The notes: generated by a model from the letters alone, not told the origin. A stretch of DNA of 17,560 nucleotides from RGIG1918 sp045536045 (GCA_045536045.1 JAZSMU010000100.1:1-17560), one strand, 5' to 3'; positions 6,208 to 15,600 are shown, counted from the first letter of the stretch. A program made the numbers and translations.

Positions 6208-6236
6208 ATTATTACTCCATTATAATTATTTGTCAA
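6208..6236 (-). promoter_or_regulatory. Strong sigma70 promoter of the 77-aa protein gene
   Basis: On the minus strand a perfect TTGACA (6236-6231), a 17-nt spacer and AATAAT (6213-6208, five of six consensus bases) form the best promoter in the window. Transcription would start near 6201, giving a leader of about 48 nt. The spacer contains the 13-bp element found in the XRE promoter. Confidence 0.75.
6213..6225 (-). promoter_or_regulatory. Candidate operator, copy 2 of TACTCCATTATAA
   Basis: The plus-strand 13-mer TACTCCATTATAA is identical to 5591-5603 and lies between the -35 and -10 of the 77-aa protein promoter, where a bound repressor would block RNA polymerase. Outside the core the two sites also share A/T-rich TAAT sequence. 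The XRE protein is the obvious candidate binder, by inference. Confidence 0.4.
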
Positions 6237-6357
6237 CCCCTTTATTAAAAATTGAAAAACCAATAATAAATAGCATTTCCACGAATTTATGAAAAATCTT
6301 AAAAATAAATGTCTATATTACACTTAATAAATACAACTAAACATGCCAAATTTGCAC

Positions 6358-6382
6358 AAAAAAGCACAAATACTGAATATGC
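6358..6382 (-). terminator. Weak candidate terminator after nadA
   Basis: On the minus strand GCATA (6382-6378) can pair with TGTGC (6368-6364), including one G-U pair, around a 9-nt loop, followed by six T residues (6363-6358). It lies 15 nt past the nadA stop in the right orientation, but the stem is only 5 bp. Confidence 0.3.
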
Positions 6383-6396
6383 CTTAAATTGGGAAA

Positions 6397-7302
6397 TTAT
6401 TTAACATCTAACATACGTTGAATAGGCTGAACAGCTTTTTCAATAATATCTTCAGGAACTGTAATATTATTTTTTTCTGTTTCTAAAACGTATAAAATGT
6501 CTTCTAATGAGTTATATTTCATTTCTTTGCAAACAGCTCTTTTGCTTGCAAGAGTAAAGTTTTTGTCAGGAAAATCTCTAACAAGTCTTTGTAAAACGCC
6601 AAATTCTGTTCCAATTACAAAATCTTCATCTTTTGAATTTTTGCAATAGTCTATAATTTGTGTTGTTGAGCCAACAAAGTCAGCTTCTTCAAGCACTTCT
6701 TCAAGACATTCTGGGTGTATAAGAACTTTTGCGTTTGGATTTTCTTGTTTAATTTTTAAAATATCTTCTTTCAAAATTCCCATATGCGTTGGGCAATAGC
6801 CAAAATATTTAATTACTTCAACGCCATCACAATTTTTTTCAACCCAATTACCAAGATTTACATCTGGCAAGAATAATATTTTATCTGCATTTAGAGATTT
6901 AACAACTTTAATTGCATTTGAGCTTGTAACGCAAATATCGCATTCTGCTTTAACTTCTGCTGTTGTATTTATATAGCAAACAGTTGGCACATTTGGGTGT
7001 TTTGATTTAAATTCTCTTAATTTTTCAACATTAACCATATCTGCCATTTGGCAACCTGATTTAATGTTTGGCAAAAGCACTTTTTTGTTTGGCGACAACA
7101 GTTTTGCAGTTTGTGCCATAAAATAAACACCAGCAAAAACAATAATATCTGCGTCTGTTTTGGCTGCAATTTGGCTTAGATTCAAAGAATCGCCAACATA
7201 ATCTGCCACAAAATCAATTTCTGGCTTTTGATAGCAATGTGCCAAAATTATTGCATTTTTGCTCTTTTTTAGTTTGTTTATTTTGTCAATTAATGCTTTC
7301 AA
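6397..7302 (-). CDS. nadA: Quinolinate synthase A
   Basis: NadA condenses iminoaspartate with dihydroxyacetone phosphate to quinolinate in de novo NAD synthesis and needs a [4Fe-4S] cluster. In this 301-aa protein three cysteines have the spacing of the cluster ligands: Cys84 (KSGCQMAD), Cys170 (FGYCPTHMG) and Cys258 (KRAVCKEM). AHCYQKPEI at 21-29 and VGDSL at 36-40 form the substrate site. The length matches the short three-domain NadA type. The start is TTG at 7302 with AGAAGAG about 8 nt upstream; a stop lies just above it and the first in-frame ATG comes far too late. The gene overlaps the GH3 gene by 17 nt and is the last of a three-gene operon with two exported glycosidase-like genes, an odd partner set. 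No nadB or nadC is in the window. Confidence 0.96.
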   Translation of the reverse strand: MKALIDKINKLKKSKNAIILAHCYQKPEIDFVADYVGDSLNLSQIAAKTDADIIVFAGVYFMAQTAKLLSPNKKVLLPNIKSGCQMADMVNVEKLREFKSKHPNVPTVCYINTTAEVKAECDICVTSSNAIKVVKSLNADKILFLPDVNLGNWVEKNCDGVEVIKYFGYCPTHMGILKEDILKIKQENPNAKVLIHPECLEEVLEEADFVGSTTQIIDYCKNSKDEDFVIGTEFGVLQRLVRDFPDKNFTLASKRAVCKEMKYNSLEDILYVLETEKNNITVPEDIIEKAVQPIQRMLDVK

Positions 7303-8413
7303 TTTTTAAACTCTTCTTAATTTCTATAATTTTATTATAAGAATTGTCTATTAGACTTTCGCTTATTATTCCATTTTTGACCAAACCAAAAATTATTTCA
7401 ACTGAATTTTTTGCAATGTCTTCTTGATAATTCAAATTATTCCCTATAATGATTACATTAACACCAGCTAAAATTGCCTCTTTGAGTGTGTTTTCAAGGG
7501 TATAATTACTCATAATTGCACTATTTTGAATATCGTCAATAAAAATTAATCCTTTGTAATTTAATTTATTAATCAAATTTTCTTGAACAGATTTTTGAGA
7601 AAGACTTAGTGGATAATTTTCATCAACATTTTTATTAAATGCATGCCCTAAAACAATTCCGTCTGATTCTTTTGCCAATTTTTCAAAAGGTTTTACCTCA
7701 AGCTCGTTGTAGCTTTCAGTTATGTCATAAAATCCTTTATAAAGTTTTGTGCTATCTGTGCTTCCAAGTCCTGGATAATGTTTTAGTGTTGTTAAAACTC
7801 CATATTTTTTGTGTGCTGAAATAAATTCTTTAGCGTGTGCTGAAACAATATCAGGATTATCTGAAAAACTTCTTCTTTGTGCTCCAATTAATTTTGAATT
7901 TTTGTTTATATTAAGGTCAACAACAGGAGCAAAATTTAGGTTTACACCAGCTTCAGATAAGGTTTTTGCCGTTTTTTCAAATTCTTTTTTAGAAAAATCA
8001 ATGTCATTTTTCTTTCCTAAAAAATCATTTGTAAACATTGAAATAACAAAATAACTAGGGCTTAATGGGCTAATATAGCCACCTTCTTGCTCAACTCCAA
8101 TAAACAGTGGCACTTCGGATATTTTTTGAAGCTCAGAAGTCAGCCTTTTTAATTGATTAAAATCTTTAATATTTTTAATGAGCTTTGTTTTTGTTTTGTC
8201 TAGGCTTTTTGAATATAAAATAACACCACCAATTTTTAAATCTTTAATATCAGAATAAATTGGATTATTAGGCAATAAACTTTGCTCATTAAAGCCAACA
8301 ACAAGCATTTGAGCAATTTTTTCTTTTAAAATTTTATCGGCTTCATTTTCATTAGCGAAAACTGCATTATTCAAAAAAAATAAACTTAAAATTGCGATAA
8401 TAATTTTTTTCAT
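7286..8413 (-). CDS. Exported GH3 (NagZ-like) glycoside hydrolase, acid/base loop altered
   Basis: A glycoside hydrolase family 3 protein of 375 aa, related to beta-N-acetylhexosaminidase NagZ. I start it at ATG 8413, one base after the upstream stop, because this begins a clear signal peptide (1-20, ending AVFA); a start at 8470 would bury the signal. Family landmarks are IAQMLVVGF (33-41), GGVILY (62-67), VEQEGG (107-112; usually VDQEGG), RSFSDNP (181-187), KHYPG (211-215) and FIDD (291-294) with nucleophile candidate Asp293. The loop after KHYPGLGS normally carries an Asp-x-His dyad (DSH or DTH) as general acid/base; here it reads T-D-S-T-K-L-Y with no His. It may therefore have changed activity, perhaps as a phosphorylase-like, weak or binding protein. 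Being exported, it would act on periplasmic or surface glycans. Confidence 0.85.
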   Translation of the reverse strand: MKKIIIAILSLFFLNNAVFANENEADKILKEKIAQMLVVGFNEQSLLPNNPIYSDIKDLKIGGVILYSKSLDKTKTKLIKNIKDFNQLKRLTSELQKISEVPLFIGVEQEGGYISPLSPSYFVISMFTNDFLGKKNDIDFSKKEFEKTAKTLSEAGVNLNFAPVVDLNINKNSKLIGAQRRSFSDNPDIVSAHAKEFISAHKKYGVLTTLKHYPGLGSTDSTKLYKGFYDITESYNELEVKPFEKLAKESDGIVLGHAFNKNVDENYPLSLSQKSVQENLINKLNYKGLIFIDDIQNSAIMSNYTLENTLKEAILAGVNVIIIGNNLNYQEDIAKNSVEIIFGLVKNGIISESLIDNSYNKIIEIKKSLKIESIN

Positions 8414-8414
8414 T

Positions 8415-9950
8415 TTAAATTCTTTCTTTTGAATATACAAAAACCTGAACTTCATTTGGCTCAAGCTCAACTATTATTTTTCCTCTTTTAATGGTTGGGT
8501 CTGATGTGCCATTTATTTTTAATAAATATCTTTTTTTATTCATCTTTTTGATTTTAATTTCTGCTTTTAATTTTTGTTCTTTGTTCAAATTCATAATGGT
8601 AATAACAGAATCTTTGTTTTTTTCTGTTGAATAAGCCAAAACTTCATTAGAATTTGTTTTTAAAAGTCTAAATTTGCCGTCTGCAATAATATTTTTCGCC
8701 ATTTTATTAAATGACATTGCTCTTTTAAATTCTTCATAAAATTTGTTATGTTCAGATTTTGGTTGTCTTGAAAAATTAAATATATCAAATTGTCCTTTAT
8801 GAACAAAATAATAATCGTCATCAGTTGATGTTATATAAGCCTTTTTGTTTTCAAATTTATAATTATAATCATCTCCCGATTGAAAACCGTCTAAAAAGTA
8901 AGTATTTTTAGGGTATGTTACTCCAAACCACAAAACTTTTTGCCAATAGCTTTTTCCACCTTCAAAAACAGGGCTTTTTTGGTCATGCGTTGCAAGAGTT
9001 ATCATTTGAGATTTTTTATTTTTGAATTTTTTAATTAGTTTTTTGTCTGTTTTAATTTTTTTCTTAAAGTCTTTTTTAGTTTTTATTGAATAAAAATTAG
9101 AAAAATCTGTGTAATACCCATCAAAACCAGCATTTAATAATCCTTTAACATTTTCATAGTCTGTGTGAGGTTTTGCTGGATTTTTCCAAGATGTTGAGGC
9201 TTCAGCTATAAACAAGAAATTTGGGTCTTTTTCTTTGGCATAAGAAATTATTTCTGCCCAAAATTCTTTTGGTTTAATTGCTGCAACATCTGCTCTAACG
9301 CCATTTGCACCGATTTTTTGTGCCATATCAATAAAAGATTTGAAACCAGAAATTAATTCTTGGTTTAATTTTTTGTCTTCGTCATAAACTTTAAACAAGC
9401 GAACATCTGCCCAATCGGCTGGAGTTATGCTCAAACCTTTTTTGTTTTTTAAAAATAAACTTGGTTTTGCAAGACTAAAATCGTAGCTTCCACAGCTTGG
9501 CAAGTCTAAAATGACATTCAAACCTCTTTCGTGAGCTTCATGAATAAAAATTTCTGCTTCTTCTTCAACAGTCAAATTATTATATTTTTTATCTAAGTAT
9601 GGGCTAATTTCATTGAAGCTATCCATAGCATATAGAGAGCCTGCCGTGCCTAAGGCTTTTAGTTTGCCTGTTTTTGTAATTGGCAAAAGGTAAATTGTGT
9701 TAAAGCCCAAGTCTTTTATTCCGTCTAATCTTTCAACACCACTAATAAAATTTCCAACACTTTCTCCTAATTCTTCTTCAATAACATCATTGTTATTGTT
9801 ATCTTTAGCAGAGAATGTTCTCATATTAATTGTATAAATAGTTGCACGGTTATTAATAAATAAATCATTTAAGTCATTTTTTGAGGGGGTTGCCCCAAAT
9901 CCGACTTGTTGTATAATCAATATAGCAAATAAAGTAAATAATTTTTTCAT
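8415..9950 (-). CDS. Exported alpha-amylase family (GH13) protein
   Basis: A 511-aa protein with a signal peptide (about 1-20, ending GFGA), so it acts outside the cytoplasm. The catalytic barrel of GH13 covers about 35-400. Region I is reduced (D-L-P-S-C at 149-153, lacking the usual Asn-His). Region II is G-V-R-A-D-V-A with nucleophile Asp221, region III is F-I-A-E-A with acid/base Glu250, and region IV is A-T-H-D-Q with transition-state stabiliser Asp323. The triad is therefore intact. A C-terminal beta-sandwich follows from about 415. The family acts on alpha-1,4/1,6 glucans or transfers glucosyl units; the exact specificity is not readable. It heads an operon with the GH3 protein (two bases between stop and start) and nadA. 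No Shine-Dalgarno sequence is seen, and a perfect -10 lies 7 nt before the ATG, suggesting a leaderless mRNA. Confidence 0.88.
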   Translation of the reverse strand: MKKLFTLFAILIIQQVGFGATPSKNDLNDLFINNRATIYTINMRTFSAKDNNNNDVIEEELGESVGNFISGVERLDGIKDLGFNTIYLLPITKTGKLKALGTAGSLYAMDSFNEISPYLDKKYNNLTVEEEAEIFIHEAHERGLNVILDLPSCGSYDFSLAKPSLFLKNKKGLSITPADWADVRLFKVYDEDKKLNQELISGFKSFIDMAQKIGANGVRADVAAIKPKEFWAEIISYAKEKDPNFLFIAEASTSWKNPAKPHTDYENVKGLLNAGFDGYYTDFSNFYSIKTKKDFKKKIKTDKKLIKKFKNKKSQMITLATHDQKSPVFEGGKSYWQKVLWFGVTYPKNTYFLDGFQSGDDYNYKFENKKAYITSTDDDYYFVHKGQFDIFNFSRQPKSEHNKFYEEFKRAMSFNKMAKNIIADGKFRLLKTNSNEVLAYSTEKNKDSVITIMNLNKEQKLKAEIKIKKMNKKRYLLKINGTSDPTIKRGKIIVELEPNEVQVFVYSKERI

Positions 9951-9957
9951 AATTAAT

Positions 9958-9963
9958 ATTATA
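9958..9963 (-). promoter_or_regulatory. -10 element of the amylase operon
   Basis: A perfect TATAAT on the minus strand is followed by 7 nt and then the ATG, placing the transcription start at or next to the start codon. No good -35 is present at 17-18 nt. The site lies in the 60-nt gap between this operon and the divergent HD gene. Confidence 0.5.
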
Positions 9964-10010
9964 ACTTATTGTTTATAGTTTGTGTTAAATATTAAAAAGG
10001 TAATTTTAAT

Positions 10011-12227
10011 ATGTTTAAATTAAATAAATTTGAGAACAGAATTCAAGACCATTCATTTTTGAAAAATCTTGCAATTTTATTGGGTTTTACGGTTCTTATT
10101 ACATCAATTTTGGCAGTAAAATATTATTCCTACCAAAAATATTATGAAAACGGAATTGCGAAAAGAGATGTAATTGTTAAATACGCTTTTGATGTTGTAG
10201 ATTCTAGAAAAACAGAATTAAAAAGAAGAGAAAAAGCAAACAGAGTTCCAATTTCTTTAATTCCTTTTGATGATAATGACATTAAAACAAACATTATAAA
10301 CCTTGAAACAGCAGTTAATTCAATAAGAAAAGAAAATATAACTAAAGAAGAAAAAGAAGATAAATTATCAGATATTTTAGAAATTGAAAATCCTGAAAAG
10401 AAAAGCGCTTTAATATTTTATCTTTTAAATTCAAATTCAAGACAGCTTAGAGACGCTTTTGAACATTCAGAATATCTTTTGTCAGAATTGTTGAAACTTG
10501 AATTTACAGATGCTAATTTTTCAGTTAATAACATAGAAAATCTTGCAAATAAAGTTATTAAAAGTGGTGCTACTGCTCATCAGAAAAGTATTATAGCTTC
10601 AATTGTAGAACATGCAGTTATTCCTAATTTAATTGAAGATGAATATGCAACAGAAATTGCTAGGAAAAATGCTCGTTCAAGCGTTAAGCCTTATGTTGTT
10701 AAATTCAAAAAAGGCGATTACATAATTAAAAAAGGCGATTTGGTTACAGAGCTTAAAAAATCAGCATTAGAAAAATCTGGCTACAACCTTTTAGAGCTTG
10801 ATTTTGGTGGCTTAATCGGAATATTTTTCTTAGTATTTTTCACAGCTTTGCCTGTTATGATATACATCAAAATTTATGATAAAAAATTCTATAAAATGAA
10901 TTATTTTGCAATTTTGATGACAATGTCTACAATTTTAACTGCAATTTCTGCTTTATTTGTAAATCTTGGTTCAATGTGGCTATATTTAATGCCAATTCCA
11001 GCATTTGCACTTATTATTTCTATTTTCACAAATCCAATTATAGGCTTTTTAATAACAATATTAGCTTTAATATTATTTGCACTAACATTGCAAATTGATT
11101 TGCCATTAGTTGAAACATATTTATTTGGAACAATAATGGCTTCATATTTGGTTGCAAAAATCAATTATTCAAAAAGATTTGACATAATCAAGTGTGGAAT
11201 TTGGATAGGTCTTGCAATGTTTATAATGACATTTTTAATTTCACTATTCAAAATTCAAGATTTTACTGCATTAGCTGATGTTATCGTTATTAAAAATGCG
11301 TTTTTAACTCTTTTAAATGGTTTAATTTCAGGAATTATAGCTCTTGGAATTTTGCCGTTAGTTGAAAGTGTATTCAAAGTTATAACTCCATACGCACTAA
11401 TTGAGCTTGCAGACCACAATTCGCCACTTTTGTCTAAGCTTCAATACAAAGCACCTGGCACATATCATCATTGTATGATGGTTGCAAATTTGTGCGAAGC
11501 TGCAGCAGAGGCAATTGGAGCAGACCCAATTTTGGCTCGTGTTGGTGCTTTTTATCACGATATTGGTAAATTAAAAAGACCACAATTCTTTATTGAAAAC
11601 CAATCTTATTTTGGAATTGAAAACCCACATGTTAAACTTCAACTTAACCCAAGGTTAAGCAAAATGGTTATAACATCTCACACTAAAGACGGTGTTGAAA
11701 TGGCAAGAGAATATCATTTGCCAGAAGCCATAATCAATTTTATTCAACAACACCATGGAGATAGCTTAGCAGGACATTTTTACAATAGAGCTGTTCAAGA
11801 AGAAGGCTCGGAAAATGTTGATATTGAACAATTTAGATATCCAGGACCTAAGCCAAACATGAAAGAAACAGCAATTTTGATGTTAGCTGACGCAACTGAA
11901 TCTGCAGTTCGTTCTTTAAAAGACGCACCAGCAGAAGAAGTTGAGGCAATGATAAACAAAATCATTACAGAAAGATTAAATGACGGGCAGTTGTCTGATA
12001 GCCCTCTAACTTTGAAAGATATTAAAGTTATAGCTTCAACATTCAACAGAGTTATGAAGGGCATGATGCATGATAGAGTTAAATATCAAAAATCTGACTT
12101 AACTGAATTAGAAGACCCAAATAGAATACAACTTGCACCTGATAAAGATGAATTATTAGAAAAGAAAATTGCTAAAAAAATAGAAGAAAATAAAGAAAAA
12201 GAAAATAAAGAAAAAAATGAAAACTAA
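10011..12227 (+). CDS. pgpH: 7TM-HD cyclic-di-AMP phosphodiesterase, PgpH/YqfF type
   Basis: A membrane HD-domain phosphodiesterase of 738 aa. In the characterised family (Listeria PgpH) it hydrolyses c-di-AMP to pApA. A first helix lies at about 19-37. An extracytoplasmic 7TMR-HDED domain follows at about 45-262, about six or seven helices at 265-458, then a cytoplasmic HD domain from about 460. Expected metal and catalytic residues are present: His487, His516-Asp517, His557, His581-His582 and Asp627, within the signatures APGTYHH, YHDIGKLKRP and QQHHG. A Lys/Glu-rich tail (from about 711) is variable. AAGG lies 10 nt before the ATG. The gene overlaps ybeY by 11 nt, an order also common in Firmicutes and cyanobacteria. 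It implies c-di-AMP signalling; the cyclase is not in the window. Confidence 0.95.
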   Translation: MFKLNKFENRIQDHSFLKNLAILLGFTVLITSILAVKYYSYQKYYENGIAKRDVIVKYAFDVVDSRKTELKRREKANRVPISLIPFDDNDIKTNIINLETAVNSIRKENITKEEKEDKLSDILEIENPEKKSALIFYLLNSNSRQLRDAFEHSEYLLSELLKLEFTDANFSVNNIENLANKVIKSGATAHQKSIIASIVEHAVIPNLIEDEYATEIARKNARSSVKPYVVKFKKGDYIIKKGDLVTELKKSALEKSGYNLLELDFGGLIGIFFLVFFTALPVMIYIKIYDKKFYKMNYFAILMTMSTILTAISALFVNLGSMWLYLMPIPAFALIISIFTNPIIGFLITILALILFALTLQIDLPLVETYLFGTIMASYLVAKINYSKRFDIIKCGIWIGLAMFIMTFLISLFKIQDFTALADVIVIKNAFLTLLNGLISGIIALGILPLVESVFKVITPYALIELADHNSPLLSKLQYKAPGTYHHCMMVANLCEAAAEAIGADPILARVGAFYHDIGKLKRPQFFIENQSYFGIENPHVKLQLNPRLSKMVITSHTKDGVEMAREYHLPEAIINFIQQHHGDSLAGHFYNRAVQEEGSENVDIEQFRYPGPKPNMKETAILMLADATESAVRSLKDAPAEEVEAMINKIITERLNDGQLSDSPLTLKDIKVIASTFNRVMKGMMHDRVKYQKSDLTELEDPNRIQLAPDKDELLEKKIAKKIEENKEKENKEKNEN

Positions 12228-12693
12228 TATAATTGTTGAAAATAATTATTCCGAATTTGATATAGATTTAAATTATTGGGAAAAAACGGCAAACGATTTA
12301 TTTTCAAAGGTTTTCTCTTTAGTTTCTGATAATAGTAGAGTTAAAGAATATTCAACTTGCGATTTTTCTTTTGATATTTTGTTTGTAAACGACTTTGAAA
12401 TTCAAGAAATAAACAGAGATTACAGGACAAAAGATAGACCAACTGATGTCATAACTTTTGCGTTATTTTTTGATAGTGATGAAAGATTTATTCAAGACAA
12501 TAACATTGAATTAGGCGAAATTTTAATTTCATTAGACACTGCAAAGCGTCAAGCAGAAGAAGCAAAAATAGAATTTGAAAAAGAAGTTAAAACACTTATA
12601 GCACACGGCATTCTTCATCTTTTAGGGTTTGACCATATGGAAGAAGATGATTACAATTTTGTTGTAAATATTCAAGAAAAAGTTGTTTCTTAG
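12217..12693 (+). CDS. ybeY: Endoribonuclease YbeY
   Basis: YbeY is a zinc-dependent single-strand endoribonuclease needed for 16S rRNA 3' maturation and 70S ribosome quality control. The 158-aa protein is of normal length. The three zinc ligands are His130, His134 and His140 in HGILHLLGFDH. The upstream conserved segment R-T-K-D-R-P-T-D-V-I-T-F (70-81) and the G-E-I-L-I-S strand (100-105) are intact. The ATG lies inside the end of the HD gene (11-nt overlap), so the two are translationally coupled. The TAG stop overlaps the TAA stop of dnaE on the opposite strand. Confidence 0.95.
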   Translation: MKTNIIVENNYSEFDIDLNYWEKTANDLFSKVFSLVSDNSRVKEYSTCDFSFDILFVNDFEIQEINRDYRTKDRPTDVITFALFFDSDERFIQDNNIELGEILISLDTAKRQAEEAKIEFEKEVKTLIAHGILHLLGFDHMEEDDYNFVVNIQEKVVS

Positions 12694-15600
12694 CACAAAG
12701 GTTTAACGCTTAATTCAATTCTTTCTTTAAAATAATCATTGATATTTTTTTCAACTTCAGGAGAATTATCTATCCAAATATGCCTATTAGTAACGATTTG
12801 TTTTCTTCTGTTCTCATCTTCAAAGTCAATAACAACAGGGTTGTCGCCTTTGTGTTTTGCCAAAATTTCTTTTAAGAAAGTGTTTTCTTCAAGGTTTAAA
12901 TCGTCATTTAATTTAATAGTCCAAAGATTAATTCCACCAATTAAGCGAATTTCATCAATGATAATATTGGTGTTTTCTTCTTTAACTTGAACTTTTCCCT
13001 CTAAAATAACTTTTGTTTCGCTTTGCATTAAAGCGCCTATTTTTTCAACAACTTTTGGGAAAGCCACAACTTCAATTCTTCCTGTTAAGTCTTCTAAAAG
13101 TGCAGTTTTAATAAATTTGCTTGGGTCTTTTCTTGTTGGTTTTTGAACAACTTGAGTTAAAAGCCCACATAAAACAATTTTTTGGTCTTGTTTAGGAGCT
13201 TCCATAATTTCAGCTATTGTGTCTGAAGTTATGTATTTTAGAGTGTCTTTAATATTATCTAATGGGTGAGATGAAACATAAATTCCCATTAATTCTTTTT
13301 CAAATTGTTGAATTTCTTCTGCTTCAAATTCTTCGTCTGTTCCTAAAAGTTCGCAAGTTGGGATATTGAGGTCTTCATTATCTGCAAAAGCTGCAAACAA
13401 GCTTGCTTGTCCCATCATTTTGTTTTTGTTTGTGTTTTGAACAAAGCTCGTAACATTATCAATATTCATTAAAAGTTGTTTTCTGCTTTTTTCTATAGCT
13501 GCAAAACAACCAGATTTAATAAGACTTTCTAAAGTCTTTTTGTTTAAACATTTAGAATCAACTCTTTCACAAAAATCTACAAAGCTTTTAAATTCGCCAT
13601 TTTCGCGTTCTTTCATGATTTCTTCAATAACTGCTTCGCCAACATTTTTAATTGAGTTCATTCCAAATCTAATGTTGTTGCCATCTGGCGTAAAGCCTGA
13701 GTTACTTTTGTTTATGTCAGGAGCTAAAACTTCAATTCCTAAATTTTCACATTGCAAAATGTATGCTTGAGTTTTGTCTTGGTTATCTGCTTGAGAAGAT
13801 AAGTTCGCACACATAAATTCAACAGGATAATGTGCTTTCAAGTATGCTGTTTGGTATGCAACAAACGCATAAGCTGCAGAGTGGGCTCTGTTGAAGCAGT
13901 ATTTTGCAAAATTTTCAATTTGTTCAAAAAGGTTTCTAGCACTAGCTTCCGACATACCATTTTTGCCAGCACCTTCAATAAAGATACCTTTTTGTTTTGC
14001 CATTTCTTCAAGTTTCTTTTTACCCATCATACGGCGAACAGAGTCTGCTCCACCAAGTGTATAGCCAGCTAAAACTTGGAAAATTTGCATAATTTGCTCT
14101 TGATAAACAAGAGTTCCATATGTATCTTTCAAAATATTTTCTAAAAGAGGATGGTCATAAACAATTTTTTGACGACCATGTTTTCTATCAACAAAGTCTT
14201 TAACCATGCCAGATTCCAAAGGACCTGGACGGAATAGCGCAACCAAAGCACCTAAATCTTCAAAAACTGTTGGTTTTAACTCTTTAACAAGTTTTTTCAT
14301 GCCAGCACTTTCTAGCTGGAATACGGCATCTGTTTGACCATGTTGCAATAGTTCAAAAGTTTTAGGGTCATCTAGTGGAATCTTATTAATATCAAATTCA
14401 ATTCCATGTCTTTCTTTAATAAATGCCATTGTGTCAGAAATAATAGTTAAAGTTTCTAACCCTAGAAAGTCCATTTTCAAAAGACCGATTTTTTCAATAT
14501 CAACCATCGGGAATTGAGTTGTAACAGTTTTTTCTTTTGAAAGTGCAATTGGAATAATTTGGTCTAGAGGTTTGTGAGAAATAATAACACCTGCAGCATG
14601 AGTACCAACTTGGTTTTTCAAACCTTCTAAATGTTTTGCTTCGTCAATCCATTTTTTAATATTGGCGTCTGAATCATATAATTTGCGAAGCTCCATTCCG
14701 TCTAAGAGAGCATCATCAATTTTGATACCAGGAGTTGAAGGAATCATGCCTGAAATTCTGTTACTATCTGCAAATGGAATATTATAAACTCTGGCAACTG
14801 CTTTAACTGCAGCCTTTGCAGCAAGTGTGCCAAAAGTGATAATTTGGCAAACATGGTCTTCGCCATATTTTTCAGTTACATAGTCAATAACTCTGCCTCT
14901 ATTTCTTTTGCAAAAGTCAATATCTATATCGGGCATAGATATACGTTCTGGGTTTAAGAATCTTTCAAACAGTAAATTATGAAGAATTGGGTCTAGTTCT
15001 GTAATTCCCAACGCATATGCAACAATACTACCTGCAGCAGAACCTCTTCCTGGACCTGTTGGAACGCCATGAGTTTTTGCCCAATTTATGAAATCCCAAG
15101 TAATTAAAAAGTATGCAGGAAAGCCCATTTTGTCAATTACGCTTTTTTCATACAAATATCTTTCTTCAATATTTGCTGGAATTGGGTTGCCGTAGCGTTC
15201 TTTTAGACCTTCTCTACATAAATAATCAAAATAAGAATTTGTGTCATAACCTTCAGGCACAGGGTAGCTTGGCAAGTGAGATTTACCTAATTGAATTTCA
15301 ACATCACATTTATCTGCAATTTCAACAGTATTTTCCATGCATTTTTTAAATGTATCGTCATCCATCCAATTAAAGGCAACTCTTAATTCTTCAGCCGTTT
15401 TAACATAAAATTCATTTGTTGAAAATTTCATTCTATTTGGGTCGTCTTTAAGAGATTTTGTTTGTTCGCAAAGTAGAGTATCGTGCCAAATAGCGTCTTG
15501 TGCCTTTAGATAGTGGCTATCGTTTGTGATAACCATTTTAATTCCCAATTCTTTTGCAATTTTAATTAATGTTGGGTTAGACCTTTTTTGTTCATCAAGT

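Noticed and set aside
6240..6396. Gap between the 77-aa gene promoter and nadA searched for a small gene or RNA
   Set aside because: About 157 nt of A+T-rich sequence with only a weak hairpin near nadA; no frame, tRNA or strong structure seen.
7639..8054. Two plus-strand frames opposite the GH3 gene
   Set aside because: Antisense to conserved GH3 motifs; no supporting start signals.
8414..8470. Longer GH3 start at 8470
   Set aside because: It would overlap the amylase gene by 56 nt and hide the signal peptide; ATG 8413 fits the stop/start spacing.
10901..12064. Minus-strand frames inside the HD phosphodiesterase gene
   Set aside because: They overlap conserved transmembrane and HD coding sequence and have no own signals.
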